From the NCBI GenBank assembly GCA_963682025.1, contig OY821519.1, positions 158,129,056-158,193,055 on the forward strand: a stretch of DNA of 64,000 nucleotides, read 5' to 3'. Shown here in pieces: positions 50,291 through 60,500 of this stretch (its first letter is position 1; the number at the start of each line of letters is the position of its first letter). The DNA is from Cordilura impudica (lineage: Eukaryota; Arthropoda; Insecta; Diptera; Scathophagidae). The notes below the pieces were generated by a model that did not search any database, was not told the DNA's origin, and saw nothing but the letters and a program-made list of their open reading frames with translations. Both the position numbers and the translations under genes were made by a program.

Positions 50291-52298
50291 ATGGCTAAAT
50301 TCAGTTATAGTGTTCTATCTGATATATATTTTGAACGGAAAGATGAAAACGATATTATTTTACATATAATGAATGATCCATTCTTTAAAATATGCGACAA
50401 ACAAGAAATTAAAATTCATAACTTAAAAATAAAAAAGTTTTTAAATACTTTAAGAAAACGGTACAATCAATGTTCCAGAAACAAGAAATTGTTTTACTCA
50501 CGCAACCAAGAATGGCTAAGAAATAAACTTATTTTTAAAAAGCCATCAGTAACTACCACGGAAACTGGAAAAGGTGGTCGACCAGCAAAGCCAATTGATA
50601 ATTGTAGTGAAAGATCACGAAGACGCAAGCTTAAACATATCAATGAAGAAGTTTCTTGTAGCATCATAAAGGATTCATTTCTGCATAAAATTCAACCATC
50701 GAAAACTAAAAAGGGTAAAATTGCTATCATTGAAAAAATAGTGGAAGCAAGCCCCAGACGCACAAAAAGGATTTTAGAAAGTATGCCGACACCAACTGAA
50801 GAAAATAAATTTACTCCAGAAGAAGCATTTGCACTATTTTTGGATTTGAAAATGACTAAAAACCAATATACAGAATTGCGGAAGCGAACCAATGAAAAAA
50901 TTGTGGAATTTTTCCATCATATCGAGATATAGTTTCTGCCAAAAAAGATTGCTTACCTTCACCAACTGCTATTAGTGTAACTTCAAGTTCAGCAGAAATA
51001 AAATTGCAGGATCTTCTTGAACACACTGCAGAACGATTATTAAAGACATTTGATGCTGACTATTTAAATAAGTTTAAAAATTGCAGCATGACTTTAATTT
51101 CTAAATGGGGATGTGATGGGTCCTCTGGCCAGAAACAATACAAACAATGTAATGCGGAAAATTCATCAGATGCCAATTTATTCATGATTTCTTTCGTTCC
51201 ATTACGTTTAACAAAAACTTATATTGGCTCAGAGCCGTCAACTAGTAGAGCTGCAGAGATAGATGTATGGAAGAATGAAATTCCCTCGTCAACAAAATTT
51301 TGTAGACCAATAAAGTTTGCTTACAAAAAGGAGACTCAAGATGTCATAGATGAAGAAGTCGAAAAATAAATGATCAAATTAAAGAACTTTAACCAGTAAC
51401 ATTTAAATTTGATGACCAAGACATTGAAGTAAATTTTAAAATGTGTCTCACAATGATTGATGGAAAAGTTGCACAAGCTTTAACCAAAACAAAGTCATCG
51501 TCAAGCTGCACCATATGCCAAAAAACATCAAGTCAATTGAGCCAACCACCAACACAAGACGATAGTTTTAATGAAGCATATGAATTTGGAATGTCACCTC
51601 TTCATGCTAGAATTCGTTTTATGGAGCATATTCTTAAATTGGGATACGATTTGGAAACAACAAAGAAAATTTGGAAAAAAGAAAGCAAAAAAAAAAAGAT
51701 ATTCAAGAAAAATACCGTGAGATAGGCCTTATAATTGACCAGCCAAAGCAAGGAGAAGGAAATTCTAATGATGGAAACACAGCAAGGAGATTTTTTTCCG
51801 ATCCAGAAACTGCAGCTTCTATAACTGGAGTAGATTATGATTTAATACGACGATTCCAAATCATATTACAAGTTATAGCATGTAGCAAAAAGATAGATGC
51901 AAAAAAATTTGGTCAGTATGCTAATGAGACAGCAACCCTTTATAACCAAAAATATTCTTGGAGACATATGCCAACCACAGTTCACAAAATTTTGTTCCAT
52001 GGGGAACAAATAATTCAGCACAATATGCTTCCAATTGGAGATCTCTCAGAAGAAGCGCAAGAAAAAAGGAACAAAGACTACAGATTCTTTCGCGAGCACA
52101 ATACAAGAAAAATTTCCAGATATTGTACTAATGAATATCTTATTAATATTTTGTTGTGCACATCAGACCCATATATGTATGTCCAGTATTCGACAAAAAT
52201 GGAAATCAACCTCATTAGAGTTAGATGAAGAAGCTAAACAACTACTGCAAAATGAAAATCAAAGCTATTTGGAAGAAATTTTTACTAATATTGTTTAA
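50291..52298 (+). pseudogene. RAG1/Transib-like transposase B
   Basis: The ATG at 50,291 starts 213 open codons: an N-terminal domain (MAKFSYSVLSDIYFERKDEN), a basic GGRPAKPID / RSRRRK segment like a nuclear localisation or DNA-contact patch, and a helical part. Frames change near 50,920, at 51,369 (with one further stop), near 51,690 and near 52,180. Core motifs: WGCDGSSGQ (about 51,105-51,130), MIDGKVAQAL and CTICQKT (51,450-51,520), SPLHARIRFMEHIL (51,595-51,635), GNTARRFF (51,775), MPTTVHKILFHGEQI, LPIGDLSEEAQEKRNK (52,028-52,075) with FFREHNTRK, then the end at 52,298. These follow the RAG1 core order CDG, CxxC, LHxD, GNxARR, SExxExxNK. The LHxD Asp is Arg here. Alternative: a lineage that lost canonical chemistry, or a different DDE family with convergent motifs. 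Confidence 0.78.
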
Positions 52299-52867
52299 TT
52301 AATACTAGTTTAAAGATTACAATTTGTTTCTAATTTTAGTATAAATTTTTATTAATACATTTAAATAAAATATATGTGCACTTTAAATCAATAGTAAAAG
52401 TTTACTTAAAATTTTATCGATGTTGTGTTCTGTATATAATATATCCAAATGGTATTGATATTGTTGGGAATTTCAGTGTTATTTTTCAGTTTAATCCTCA
52501 CAAGAATTAGCTTTCTTCCAAAAAAACCAACCTTTGGCCCCTGTGAATATTGAGACTAAATAAATGTCAGGGGCCAAATGTTGGCATTTTCTGACCAAAA
52601 TTAAGTTTAGGAATAATAAATAAGTATTGTTTGTAAAATACGATTGAAGAAAATAAGAAATTATAAAAAAAATACCTATTTAAAATGTCAAAATATTCAA
52701 CTTTTACATGGAAACTCAACAAAAAATTAAAATGCATTTTTAACTCCAAATTACTTACGTTCCTATCAGTCGATTTTTACGTTTGAACACGCAAATTGAA
52801 GCTTAAAGTCCCTCCTATTGCACAAAACAAATTGCGTAAAAAAATACCAATTTGGTCAAAAGTTATA

Positions 52868-52904
52868 GAGTTTTGACCGCTATCTCGCGAAATTGACCAC
52901 TGTG
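52868..52904 (-). repeat. Terminal inverted repeat, element B 3' end (RSS-like)
   Basis: Complement reads CACAGTG, 21-bp spacer, TCAAAACTC. CGCCG follows on the right. Confidence 0.85.
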
Positions 52905-53220
52905 CGCCGGTTGATGGTGTTGGCAGTGCGATGGCACTGGCAGGCAGATGGCGGCACCGTGGGTGGCTTGGTGTGCCGGCTGATGATATCAGGAGTGCGG
53001 TGATACTGGTCGACAGATGGCGGCACAGTAGATGGCCTGGCACGACTATGCTAGCAGGCAGATGGCTTAGATGCGCCGATTGATGATTTCGGCGTTGTGT
53101 TGACACTGGCAGACAGGTGGCGGCACAGTAGATGGCGGGCATACAGGTAGTCGGCGGTGCGACCGGTCGGGAGAGCGTCAGCAGCCGGCAGAAGGCGGTG
53201 GTGCGACTAGAGTTGCTGTC
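52905..53220 (+). repeat. GC-rich degenerate tandem repeat
   Basis: Repeats of elements such as GGCAG(G/A)CAGATGGCGGCAC, TGATG(A/G)T and ACTGGCAG at roughly 70-80 bp. GC content is far above the surroundings. Confidence 0.7.
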
Positions 53221-53292
53221 GTGAGCTGTGCTGTGTCTTGGCCACCTGTAATGATAAGAGCGGGGTTAGCCGGGAGCAGTCAGCATAGGTCG

Positions 53293-53721
53293 CTGGATTA
53301 TCGAGAGCAGTCAGCCGTTAAGCCGCTGGATTATCGGGAGCAGTCAGCCGTTAAGCCGCTGGATTATCGAGAGCAGTCAGCCGTTAAGCCGCTGGATTAT
53401 CGGGAGCTGTCAGCCGTTAAGCCGCTGGATTATCGGGAGCAGTCAGCCGTGAAGCCGCTGGATTATCGGGAGCAGTCAGCCGTGAAGCCGCTGGATTATC
53501 GGGAGCAGTTAGCCGTGAAGCCGCTGGATTATCGGGAGCAGTCAGCCGTGAAGCCGCTGGATTATCGGGAGCAGTCAGCCGTTAAGCCGCTGGATTATCG
53601 GGAGCAGTCAGTCGTGAAGCCGCTGGATTATCGGGAGCAGTCAGCCGTTAAGCCGCTGGATTATTGGGAGCAGTCAGCCGTTAAGCTGCTGGATTATCGG
53701 GAGCAGTCAGCCGTTAAGCCG
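53293..53721 (+). repeat. 33-bp minisatellite, 13 units
   Basis: Unit CTGGATTATCGGGAGCAGTC then AGCCGTTAAGCCG, thirteen in a row with few changes (GTTAAG/GTGAAG, CGAGAG/CGGGAG). Because 33 is divisible by three, it stays open and encodes LDYREQSAVKP repeats within a 172-codon frame (53,221-53,739). There are no unique spacers between units. Confidence 0.95.
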
Positions 53722-53939
53722 CTGGATTTATATGGATGACAACCGGTACCGATCGTCTTTAAAAGATTGGAGATATCTTGTAGTAAGATACACCACTCAG
53801 CTTTAGCGCCGAAAACTGACTTGCCATCCTCAGACCAACCTTGCCTTCTTATGTAAATAAATTTGTAAACTCAGTGAGAATTCAAAATACCCTTTGCTTT
53901 AACCACTTGAAAAACTATTTTTAGCAGGCAGAAGTGTAG

Positions 53940-54470
53940 CTTGTTTTGTTCGTGTTTGGTTGAATGTATATTTCTTTAAATGATGTGTGGTTGTGGGTAT
54001 ATGTTGATCTGTAGTTATTTTTATATGAGAGCTTGGTTTGGTTGATGTTTAGTTGAATGTGTAGGCTTTACTGTTGTGACGTGGATGTTTACTTAGTGAG
54101 TATAGTTTTGTATGGTAGCTTAGCCTTATTGATGTTTGGTTGAATGTGTATTTATTACTGCTGTGACGTAGGTATTTTGTTATTGAGAAAATGATGTGTG
54201 GTTGTGCGTATATTGTTCATGTTTGGTTGAATGTATAAGCTTTACTGTTGTGACGTAGATGTTAACTTAGTGAGTGTAGTTTTATATGAGAGCTTGGTTT
54301 TGGTTGTTGTTTGGTTGAATGTGTATTTATTGCTGCCGTGACGTAGGTATTGAGAAATGATGTATGGTTAATGTGTAGTTTATTTTTATATGGAAGCTGG
54401 GTGTTATTCATGTTTAGTTGAATGTATATGCTTTATTGTTGTGACGTAGATGTTGTTCTCTTTTGATGTG
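53940..54470 (+). repeat. Degenerate tandem repeat with GTGACGTAG boxes
   Basis: Recurring blocks: TTTGGTTGAATGTATA or TTTAGTTGAATGTGTA (six or more times), GCTTTACTGTTGTGACGTAG (about five times, with variants TTATTGCTGC), and TTATATGAGAGCTTGG. The larger period is roughly 160-170 bp made of two related halves. Confidence 0.8.
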
Positions 54471-54539
54471 GTGTTGCGCTACGGTGGGTATTTATGGCTG
54501 TTGGTTGGTGGATTTTATGTGCAACGCAATTTGCGTTGT

Positions 54540-55680
54540 TACACCATTGTTTGGCCACTGAAAAATTTAACAAACTACTTATATGGCAGCTCGGATCTGG
54601 AAATTCACACAGACCATCACCGTTGACATTTGCTGTTTTTACACGAAACCCTAATGCAAAAATTAAAAGACGGAGCTCTTTCATAGAAGAATTTTCACTT
54701 ATAACCCAGGTGTTACTAATGTGGTGGCTGAAGCTCTTTCACGACAATACTTAAACAATATTTCAGATGAATCTTTACAGGATACTCAACATTCTGCTGA
54801 AAGCAGTAATGATTTTAATATTCCCAAAATTTCTAAACCTTTGAATGAATTTAAACAACAAATTTTACTGAGTAAGGCAAATTTTTCATTACATGAAGTG
54901 CTAATAAATTTTGGTAGAACCAGACATATTATAGAATTCGACACTAGGGAAAAACTCAAGACCATCCTTTTGGAATTTATTCAACCAAATTATAGTTACT
55001 TAGGTAAATTGTACGCAGGAAGATCTCTGTGATTTTAAAGAAACTGTCAAGGGTGTTTTCACGATTAAATTTGTATATACCAGAATATTTCCCATAGATA
55101 TAATAAATGTCGATGATCAACAAAACATAATACAAAATACTCATTCCCGAGCTCATCGAAGTTGTAGAGAAAATTGCAAACAGAAAGTACCAATCGGAGA
55201 GGCTCCGATTCCCAACAAAGAGAGGGAGCACCTAAACATAGATATTTTTTATGCAAAAGGTTTAACACTTATAACTTGCATCGATGCTTATTCCAAATTT
55301 TTAGTCATTAAAATATTGAGGATAAAACTAACCTAGGGGAAAAAGTGTTAAGACGTACTACAGGGGTACAACACGGCATAGCAGCTCAACAATATAATCA
55401 TACAATTCATCTGGTCACCAAAGTAAACCCGCAGATATCCTTTTTAATAAATTGTCACATAAAAAAAACACAGGAAAGAATGTTATTAAGGAATAACCAT
55501 AGTCAAGTAAAGACCTATCAACCAGGCGATCCAATATATGAGAAAATTATAGGACAAAGAAAAAAATTGTTGCCACGATTTAAGAAACAAAAAATTAAAG
55601 AAGACAGGTAATAAAGTAAAAATTCAATTTCGCGATGGAATAATTCATACAGGTAATATTAGGACCTAAATATTTTGGAT
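54540..55680 (+). pseudogene. Errantivirus-like gypsy pol remnant (RNase H to integrase end)
   Basis: Broken frames in order: an RNase H fragment near 54,600-54,700 (SPLTFAVFTRNPNAKIKRR), the NVVAEALSRQ motif at 54,715-54,750, an interdomain region to about 55,030, integrase core near 55,240-55,320 (DIFYAKGLTLITCIDAYSKF), and the integrase C-terminus at 55,345-55,670 with FKKQKIKEDR. The middle of the integrase core is deleted. Stops and shifts are frequent. It is a nonfunctional fossil. Confidence 0.8.
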
Positions 55681-55893
55681 AAGCTGTTTATTTTTTATTA
55701 TTTATAGAACTTTTTGCAATATTTTTGCATAATTTTTGCAATATTTGAAATTTGCAAAATAAAAGTCCGGATGTTGGACTATACAAATACGAAATTAATA
55801 TCGATTCATCAAGGGCAGACAAGACGGAGATTTTAGACCTATGCATATTTTGGAATTGAACAAAATTAACCGACTACTAACGAATAGTGAATA

Positions 55894-56223
55894 GTGACAA
55901 AAAAAGTATTTTATAGAATTAACTTGCCAGCCATTGATCGAACAAATTGTGAAAAATTACTAATTAAGCTCATAAAACAAAATGAAATTATTATAAAAAT
56001 TAATTCAGAAAATGCTATTAGTTTTAAGAATAAAATTTTTGAAATGAAAAAATTACTAATTAAACTCATAAAACAATATGAAATTATTATAAAAATTAAT
56101 TCTAAAAATGTTGTTAGATTTAAGAATATAATTTTTGAAATGGAAAATGATTGTTCTCAATTTCATGAATTACGTATTTGCAATAATGAAAATTTAATAG
56201 ATATAAGTAAAAACAATGTATAA
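55894..56223 (+). pseudogene. Env-like fragment of the errantivirus-like remnant, with internal duplication
   Basis: 109 open codons lying in the env position after pol. The fragment resembles the middle of an insect errantivirus envelope protein, with no signal peptide, furin site or membrane anchor retained. A segment of about 33 residues is repeated in tandem (LLIKLIKQNEIIIKIN and LLIKLIKQYEIIIKIN mark the two copies), from a roughly 99-bp duplication. It is a truncated and rearranged relic that cannot act as an envelope. Confidence 0.55.
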
Positions 56224-56720
56224 AAAAACAAAGTCACAATTGATGTCATATAAACGATCTTCCAATATCTTAACAAAAGGGACGCTTGATCTTACAGGGG
56301 GAGGAGTTAAGATAATGCCAACCCTTAATATAAAAAAAAAATGTTTGGTCACACGCGCAACCCATTTTACACGCGCCGAATGTAATAACTTTCATTTAAT
56401 TCGTGGAATACAAGAAATGTTCTTTAAAACGTTCCCACAGATTTCACAATGCCAATTTCCGCTATCGTACAAGAATTATACTTTTAAGCATTCCCACATA
56501 TTTCACAATATCCGCTATCGGACAGATTTCAAAATGCATCAATACGAAGTGTGACACCTGCGTTGCATTTTTGCAGACGATTTCCATAGAACTCAAGAAA
56601 TCGTTGCACACGCCAAATAGTCGATACTAACGTGAACACATATACTAAAGTAAATAAAATTCTCGATAAAATTGATTCCCACAATAAGTATAACTCTTTA
56701 TTTTTATTTAATATTTTATA
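56224..56720. other. Probable 3' part of the gypsy remnant
   Basis: Two related ~50-bp stretches (TTCCCACAGATTTCACAATG and TTCCCACATATTTCACAATA) at about 56,433 and 56,490, and an end resembling an LTR-like region with AATAAA signals. No intact ORF. Confidence 0.4.
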
Positions 56721-56938
56721 GGTCTATTATGGATGGCAACCGAACTATAGTTGCGTTGTCAAAAGGCAACGCAACTGACGTTTAAATTGGTATTATGTGA
56801 GGCAACTATGCTATTTTGACAGTTTAGAAACTGAAAATAAATGTAAACAAAAGATAAAGAGCATTGACAGAAGTGAATTTGTGTAGTGAATGTGTGAAAA
56901 AAATTTATATTAATTAAAATTTTATTAAATATGATAAG

Positions 56939-58106
56939 CTCCGTGGAACTTTTTTTGATGAGGACGAGGAGGAGGAGGTCTTAGACGTTTCATCTATTAG
57001 ACAGCACTTGAGGGAAAACTCTAATCCCCTGGAATTACTGTCTGTACTGCTAGTAAATTTTTATGTTTAAATTAACTTTCAATAAACCATTACTTGTTTT
57101 AGTTTCAAAGTTTATTTTCGTCTTCCAAAATATGCAGTAGTTTATGTAGTGGAAGCCTTAAATAATGACTTTAAAAAAAGTCATCGGGCAACAGCAATAC
57201 CTCCATTGTTGAAAGTTTGCGCAGCTCTCCGATTTTTTGCCGAAGGAAGTTTCCAGAAATCCCACGGCAACGACCTCAATCTGGGAATGGCGCAATCAAC
57301 ATTGTCGATGGTATTAAAAGACGTTGTCCATTTAATAGAACAAAATCTGTGCAAAGTGCGGATTGTAACAAAAATGACAGAGGAGGAAAAAACAAAAAAT
57401 AAAAATTATTTTTATTCGAAGAAGAAGTTTCCTGGTGTTGTTGGTTGCATAGATGGGACACACGTGCATATCATGGGACCGAAGGAAGACATTCGACATT
57501 TATATATGAACAGGAAAGGATACTATAGTTTAAATGTTTTGTTGGTAAGTTGTTTAATAATTATTATTTCCTTTTATAAAGATGACTTCTTTGTAGTTGT
57601 GCGATTGCCAAATGAAAATAAGGTATGTTGATGCCAGGCATCCTGGTTGCTGCAGATTTGGACAAAACACATGGCTGCTAAGTTGTATTACATTTTAAAA
57701 TTTAAAATTTTAAAATTGATTTAAGAATTTAGGTGATTCAGGATTTCCTTTGGAACCTGAACATATGACTCCTTACCGTTCAGCTGAACCTCAACCGCCA
57801 GAAGGAAAATATAACATAATTCATTCTAAGGTCCGGAATGTGATTGAGCGAACAAATGGTGTTCTAAAGTCTACATTTATATGCCTTTCTGCTGAACGGG
57901 GTCAGCACTACAAGCCCGATAAGGCTGTTTCTATTGTAAATGCATGTTGCGCATTATACAATATTGGTATGCATTATAACGCTGATTGCGAAGAAGATTC
58001 GATAGTTCCCCGGGATGCTGCAGTCATTACCGTAAATGAAAATATAGATAACAATATTTTGGCCACAGATATTAGACGCAGAATTATGCAATGTTTAAAT
58101 GAATAA
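56939..58106 (+). pseudogene. Harbinger (HARBI1-type) transposase, split and deleted
   Basis: An acidic first exon is likely at 56,939-57,060 (FDEDEEEEVLDVSSIRQHL). After a TTTTAG acceptor at 57,102 come YFRLPKYAVVYVVEALNND, then 57,149-57,544 with FPGVVGCIDGTHVHI (first catalytic Asp) and NRKGYYSLNVL. A short intron with perfect GTAAGT (57,545) and TTTGTAG (57,596) leads to CDCQMKIRYVDARHPGCC. The next stretch, which should carry the second catalytic Asp, is deleted. Coding resumes at about 57,730 with [16 protein letters not shown] and [13 protein letters not shown] (catalytic Glu) to a stop at 58,106. The family cuts and pastes DNA at TWA sites. This copy cannot be active. Confidence 0.85.
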
Positions 58107-58372
58107 ACATTTTAAATATTTTCATTTCATAGTTTTTATTATTTTAAGTTCTTAACAATTCATTTTATCATTTTTAAAGAATAGGAACATCACATTCATT
58201 TTAACAAAACAAAAAAAAAGGAGTATTATTGAAAAAAAATATATATATTACATTCACGTGTTGCTTAATCTATAAAACTTATTATTGAACTCACAGATCT
58301 TTTTCATTTTAGGTTCATTGCTTAAAAATATTCTTAAATCTAAAAAAATTAAATTATGTACATATATGAGAT

Positions 58373-58521
58373 CATTGGTTCAAATTCGCAAGCTGCTTTT
58401 CTAAAATTTCTAATTTTTTTTGTTTAATTTTCATATTTAACTTTGGTCTTCCTTTTGAGAATCGAATTTCTTTTTCTTTATTTCTTTTGTGGATTATGTT
58501 CTCTTGTCGTATAGTTATCAT
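58373..58521 (-). pseudogene. Harbinger second gene, C-terminal exon
   Basis: The minus strand encodes 49 residues from MITIRQENIIHKRNKEKEIR to KQLANLNQ-stop: a basic segment and a Lys/Leu-rich helix suited to a coiled coil. Another piece on the same strand at about 58,843-58,995 reads KKPEDRKFTLLEE and then a helix, in broken frames. PIF/Harbinger elements usually encode a Myb/SANT or MADF DNA-binding partner here. The N-terminal DNA-binding domain is not recognisable. Confidence 0.45.
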
Positions 58522-59147
58522 TGATACTCACACCGTCTTATTCCATTAATTGTATGCCTTCATGTGAGGTCTACTTGTGTGTTCTACATGTTTACTAGTG
58601 TCACCAAACAATCTTGTGTTGTTTTCACACAAACTGTAAACATGCCGACACTTGAGTGCAACACGATATTATTTTATTATTTGGGTCTTTCTTATACTTG
58701 AACTACTTAATTGTTATTTAAGTCAATGAGTAACAACCTTGAAAAGTATTTCGTGCTATTCACATTACAAAAATTATTTAATTGTTATTTATTTTTTGGA
58801 CGATGAGTAATAACCTTCAATTACTTATGGATATATTACACTTTAATTTCTTTCATCACTTCGTATATTTTTCTTTTTAAACTGTTCATCTCCTTCAGAA
58901 TATCGTTTTTTAAAGATTACTCTCAATTTTTTTTGATGGTTTTTACACTTTGTGCCACAGTTTACTCTTCAAGTAGAGTGAACTTTCTGTCCTCGGGTTT
59001 TTTTGCTTTAAAAAACTACATCAACTAAAAATACACAATTGCCAATATGATTACTGTCTGACAACTAAAGTTGACAGTTCTCAGTTGACAGTACCATTTT
59101 GTCAAGTGGTAACGCAACTAAAGTTGGGTTGTTATCGATAATAGACC

Positions 59148-59856
59148 CACTAAGCTTACTTTACTCTTTATTCTTAAAGCAGTCCTTTCTTTAAATATTC
59201 TCACAAAATATTTTAAGGTAACCATTTGTAAAATTTATAAATATAGAACATTAGATAAGGAACAGTTCAAGCTTGAATTAAAAAGTAATAACTTAAAAAG
59301 CTGTTTTATTAAGTGAAAGAAAAATAATTAATTTATTGATAAAAAATCAAGTGAAATATTTAATTTGCACAGTTTAATACACTGTGATCGGATGTAAAAT
59401 GTCGAGTAAGGCAGCGGTATGCGAGCCGGACTGAGAAACCGTGCGTCGCTAAACTTTGGAGTAAAGATCTTTTATTTTTATTTTTAATACATGTTTTCTT
59501 AATGTTACATGTTTTTTACTACAATTTTAAAATATTGGTAGAATATGTCATAATAAAATATAAACGCAAATTTTTTAATTTATTCTGATATTGTTTATAC
59601 ACATAATTATATATTTTACCAGAAAGTTGTCTTAGTATTTAATATGTGTGTATATAGCTACATACATATCGTAGGTATGTAATATTGTACATCACATAAC
59701 AGCCAAAATTAGCAAACTAACGTAGCCATCATAAGAAAATCTATTTAAAATTTAAAACATATATGTAAACATATATGTATGTATTGTAAAACATATATGT
59801 TTTGTCTGAAATAGCTTATATTTGTTTAAGTGCAGTATTGTCCACTAAATGAAATA
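59148..59856. other. Unassigned sequence
   Basis: AT-rich, with ACATATATGTATGT-type simple repeats near 59,755-59,800. A GC-richer stretch at 59,399-59,450 (GGCAGCGGTATGCGAGCCGG) looks vaguely tRNA-like but has no box B. Confidence 0.4.
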
Positions 59857-59930
59857 TGTATCGGTAGAGCTTGTGTTGCGTACTGGCGCGCAAGTGTTAA
59901 TGGTTCGATTCTTCGTAGTATTTTTTTTTT
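59857..59930 (+). tRNA. tRNA-like pseudogene or SINE head with Pol III terminator
   Basis: Contains a D-arm-like TCGGTAGAGCTTG, a perfect 5-bp anticodon-stem-like pair TTGCG/CGCAA around an 8-base loop, a good box B (GGTTCGATTCT) and a T10 run at 59,921-59,930 as terminator. The acceptor stem does not pair and the loop is one base too long, so it is not a working tRNA. Confidence 0.3.
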
Positions 59931-60230
59931 AAGTTTATTTATTTACAATAATTATAATTACTAGCAGATTCCAGCTCTCGAAATTCGTGTGCAATTTCTA
60001 GACAACTTTATTTTTCAACTTAGCCAATTCACAAACCAACCCTTTTTTGGTTTATTATTATTGTGAACGAAGATAACAAATCTTAATATCTTTAGATCCT
60101 ATATATTATTTGTTGCAATATCTATATGAAAAGATAAGATCTCATATGTAATCTCATATGCAATTTGTTAAAATATGTAAATAAAGGAAGAATATATAAT
60201 CGAAAATTCATTAACAAACTAACAAATTTA
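59931..60230. other. Unassigned sequence
   Basis: AT-rich, no gene supported. Confidence 0.4.
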
Positions 60231-60237
60231 AAGATGT

Positions 60238-60500
60238 CATCTTCCATCATGACAACGACCCCAAACATTCAGCCAAAATCGTCAAGGAATGGCTTAGTTC
60301 ATATGTGGTTGGGGTCATGGAGTGGCTAGCGCAGAGCCCTGATCTCAACCCGATCGAAAATATGTGGGTTTATTTAAAACGTCGGCTGGCAGAGTACGAA
60401 GAGGCCCCGAAGAGCATTAATGAGCTGTAGGAGAGGGTACAGGCTGAATGGAAGCAAACTACTGTGGTTTATGTATCTAATCTGTACAAATCCATTCCAT
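60238..60500 (+). pseudogene. Tc1/mariner transposase C-terminal fragment
   Basis: The plus strand reads FHHDNDPKHSAK (second catalytic Asp), then EWLAQSPDLNPIENMWVYLK (catalytic third acid within PIEN), then a helical ending. A TAG stop interrupts it near 60,427. The N-terminal DNA-binding part is missing. It is a dead fragment of a Tc1-like element. Confidence 0.88.

Larger units (their letters stand above)
49168..52904 (+). mobile_element. RAG1/Transib-like DNA transposon B (3.7 kb, decayed)
   Basis: Left end CACTGTGGTCAATATTTTGA at 49,168; right end, complemented, CACAGTGGTCAATTTCGCGA from 52,904. The 37-bp ends align with those of A, including GAGATAGCGG and the A-rich block. The single transposase gene is on the plus strand. 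There is no LINE insertion, so it shows the complete organisation of the family. Flanking 5-mers CGTTG and CGCCG agree at three of five positions. Confidence 0.85.
56721..59147 (+). mobile_element. PIF/Harbinger DNA transposon (decayed)
   Basis: Inverted ends of about 37 bp: GGTCTATTATGGATGGCAAC at 56,721 and, complemented from 59,147, GGTCTATTATCGATAACAAC; both continue to TAGTTGCGTT. Two genes face each other, as usual in the superfamily: transposase on plus, a second gene on minus. I see no clean 3-bp target duplication. Confidence 0.85.

Noticed and set aside
53221..53739. CRISPR-like array or repeat gene in the 33-bp units
   Set aside because: Units are directly adjacent with no unique spacers, and this is animal DNA; treated as a minisatellite, with the ORF mentioned as a possibility only.
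59399..59460. Second tRNA-like stretch (GGCAGCGGTATGCGAGCC)
   Set aside because: GC-rich and box-A-like, but no box B at the right distance and no foldable cloverleaf by eye.
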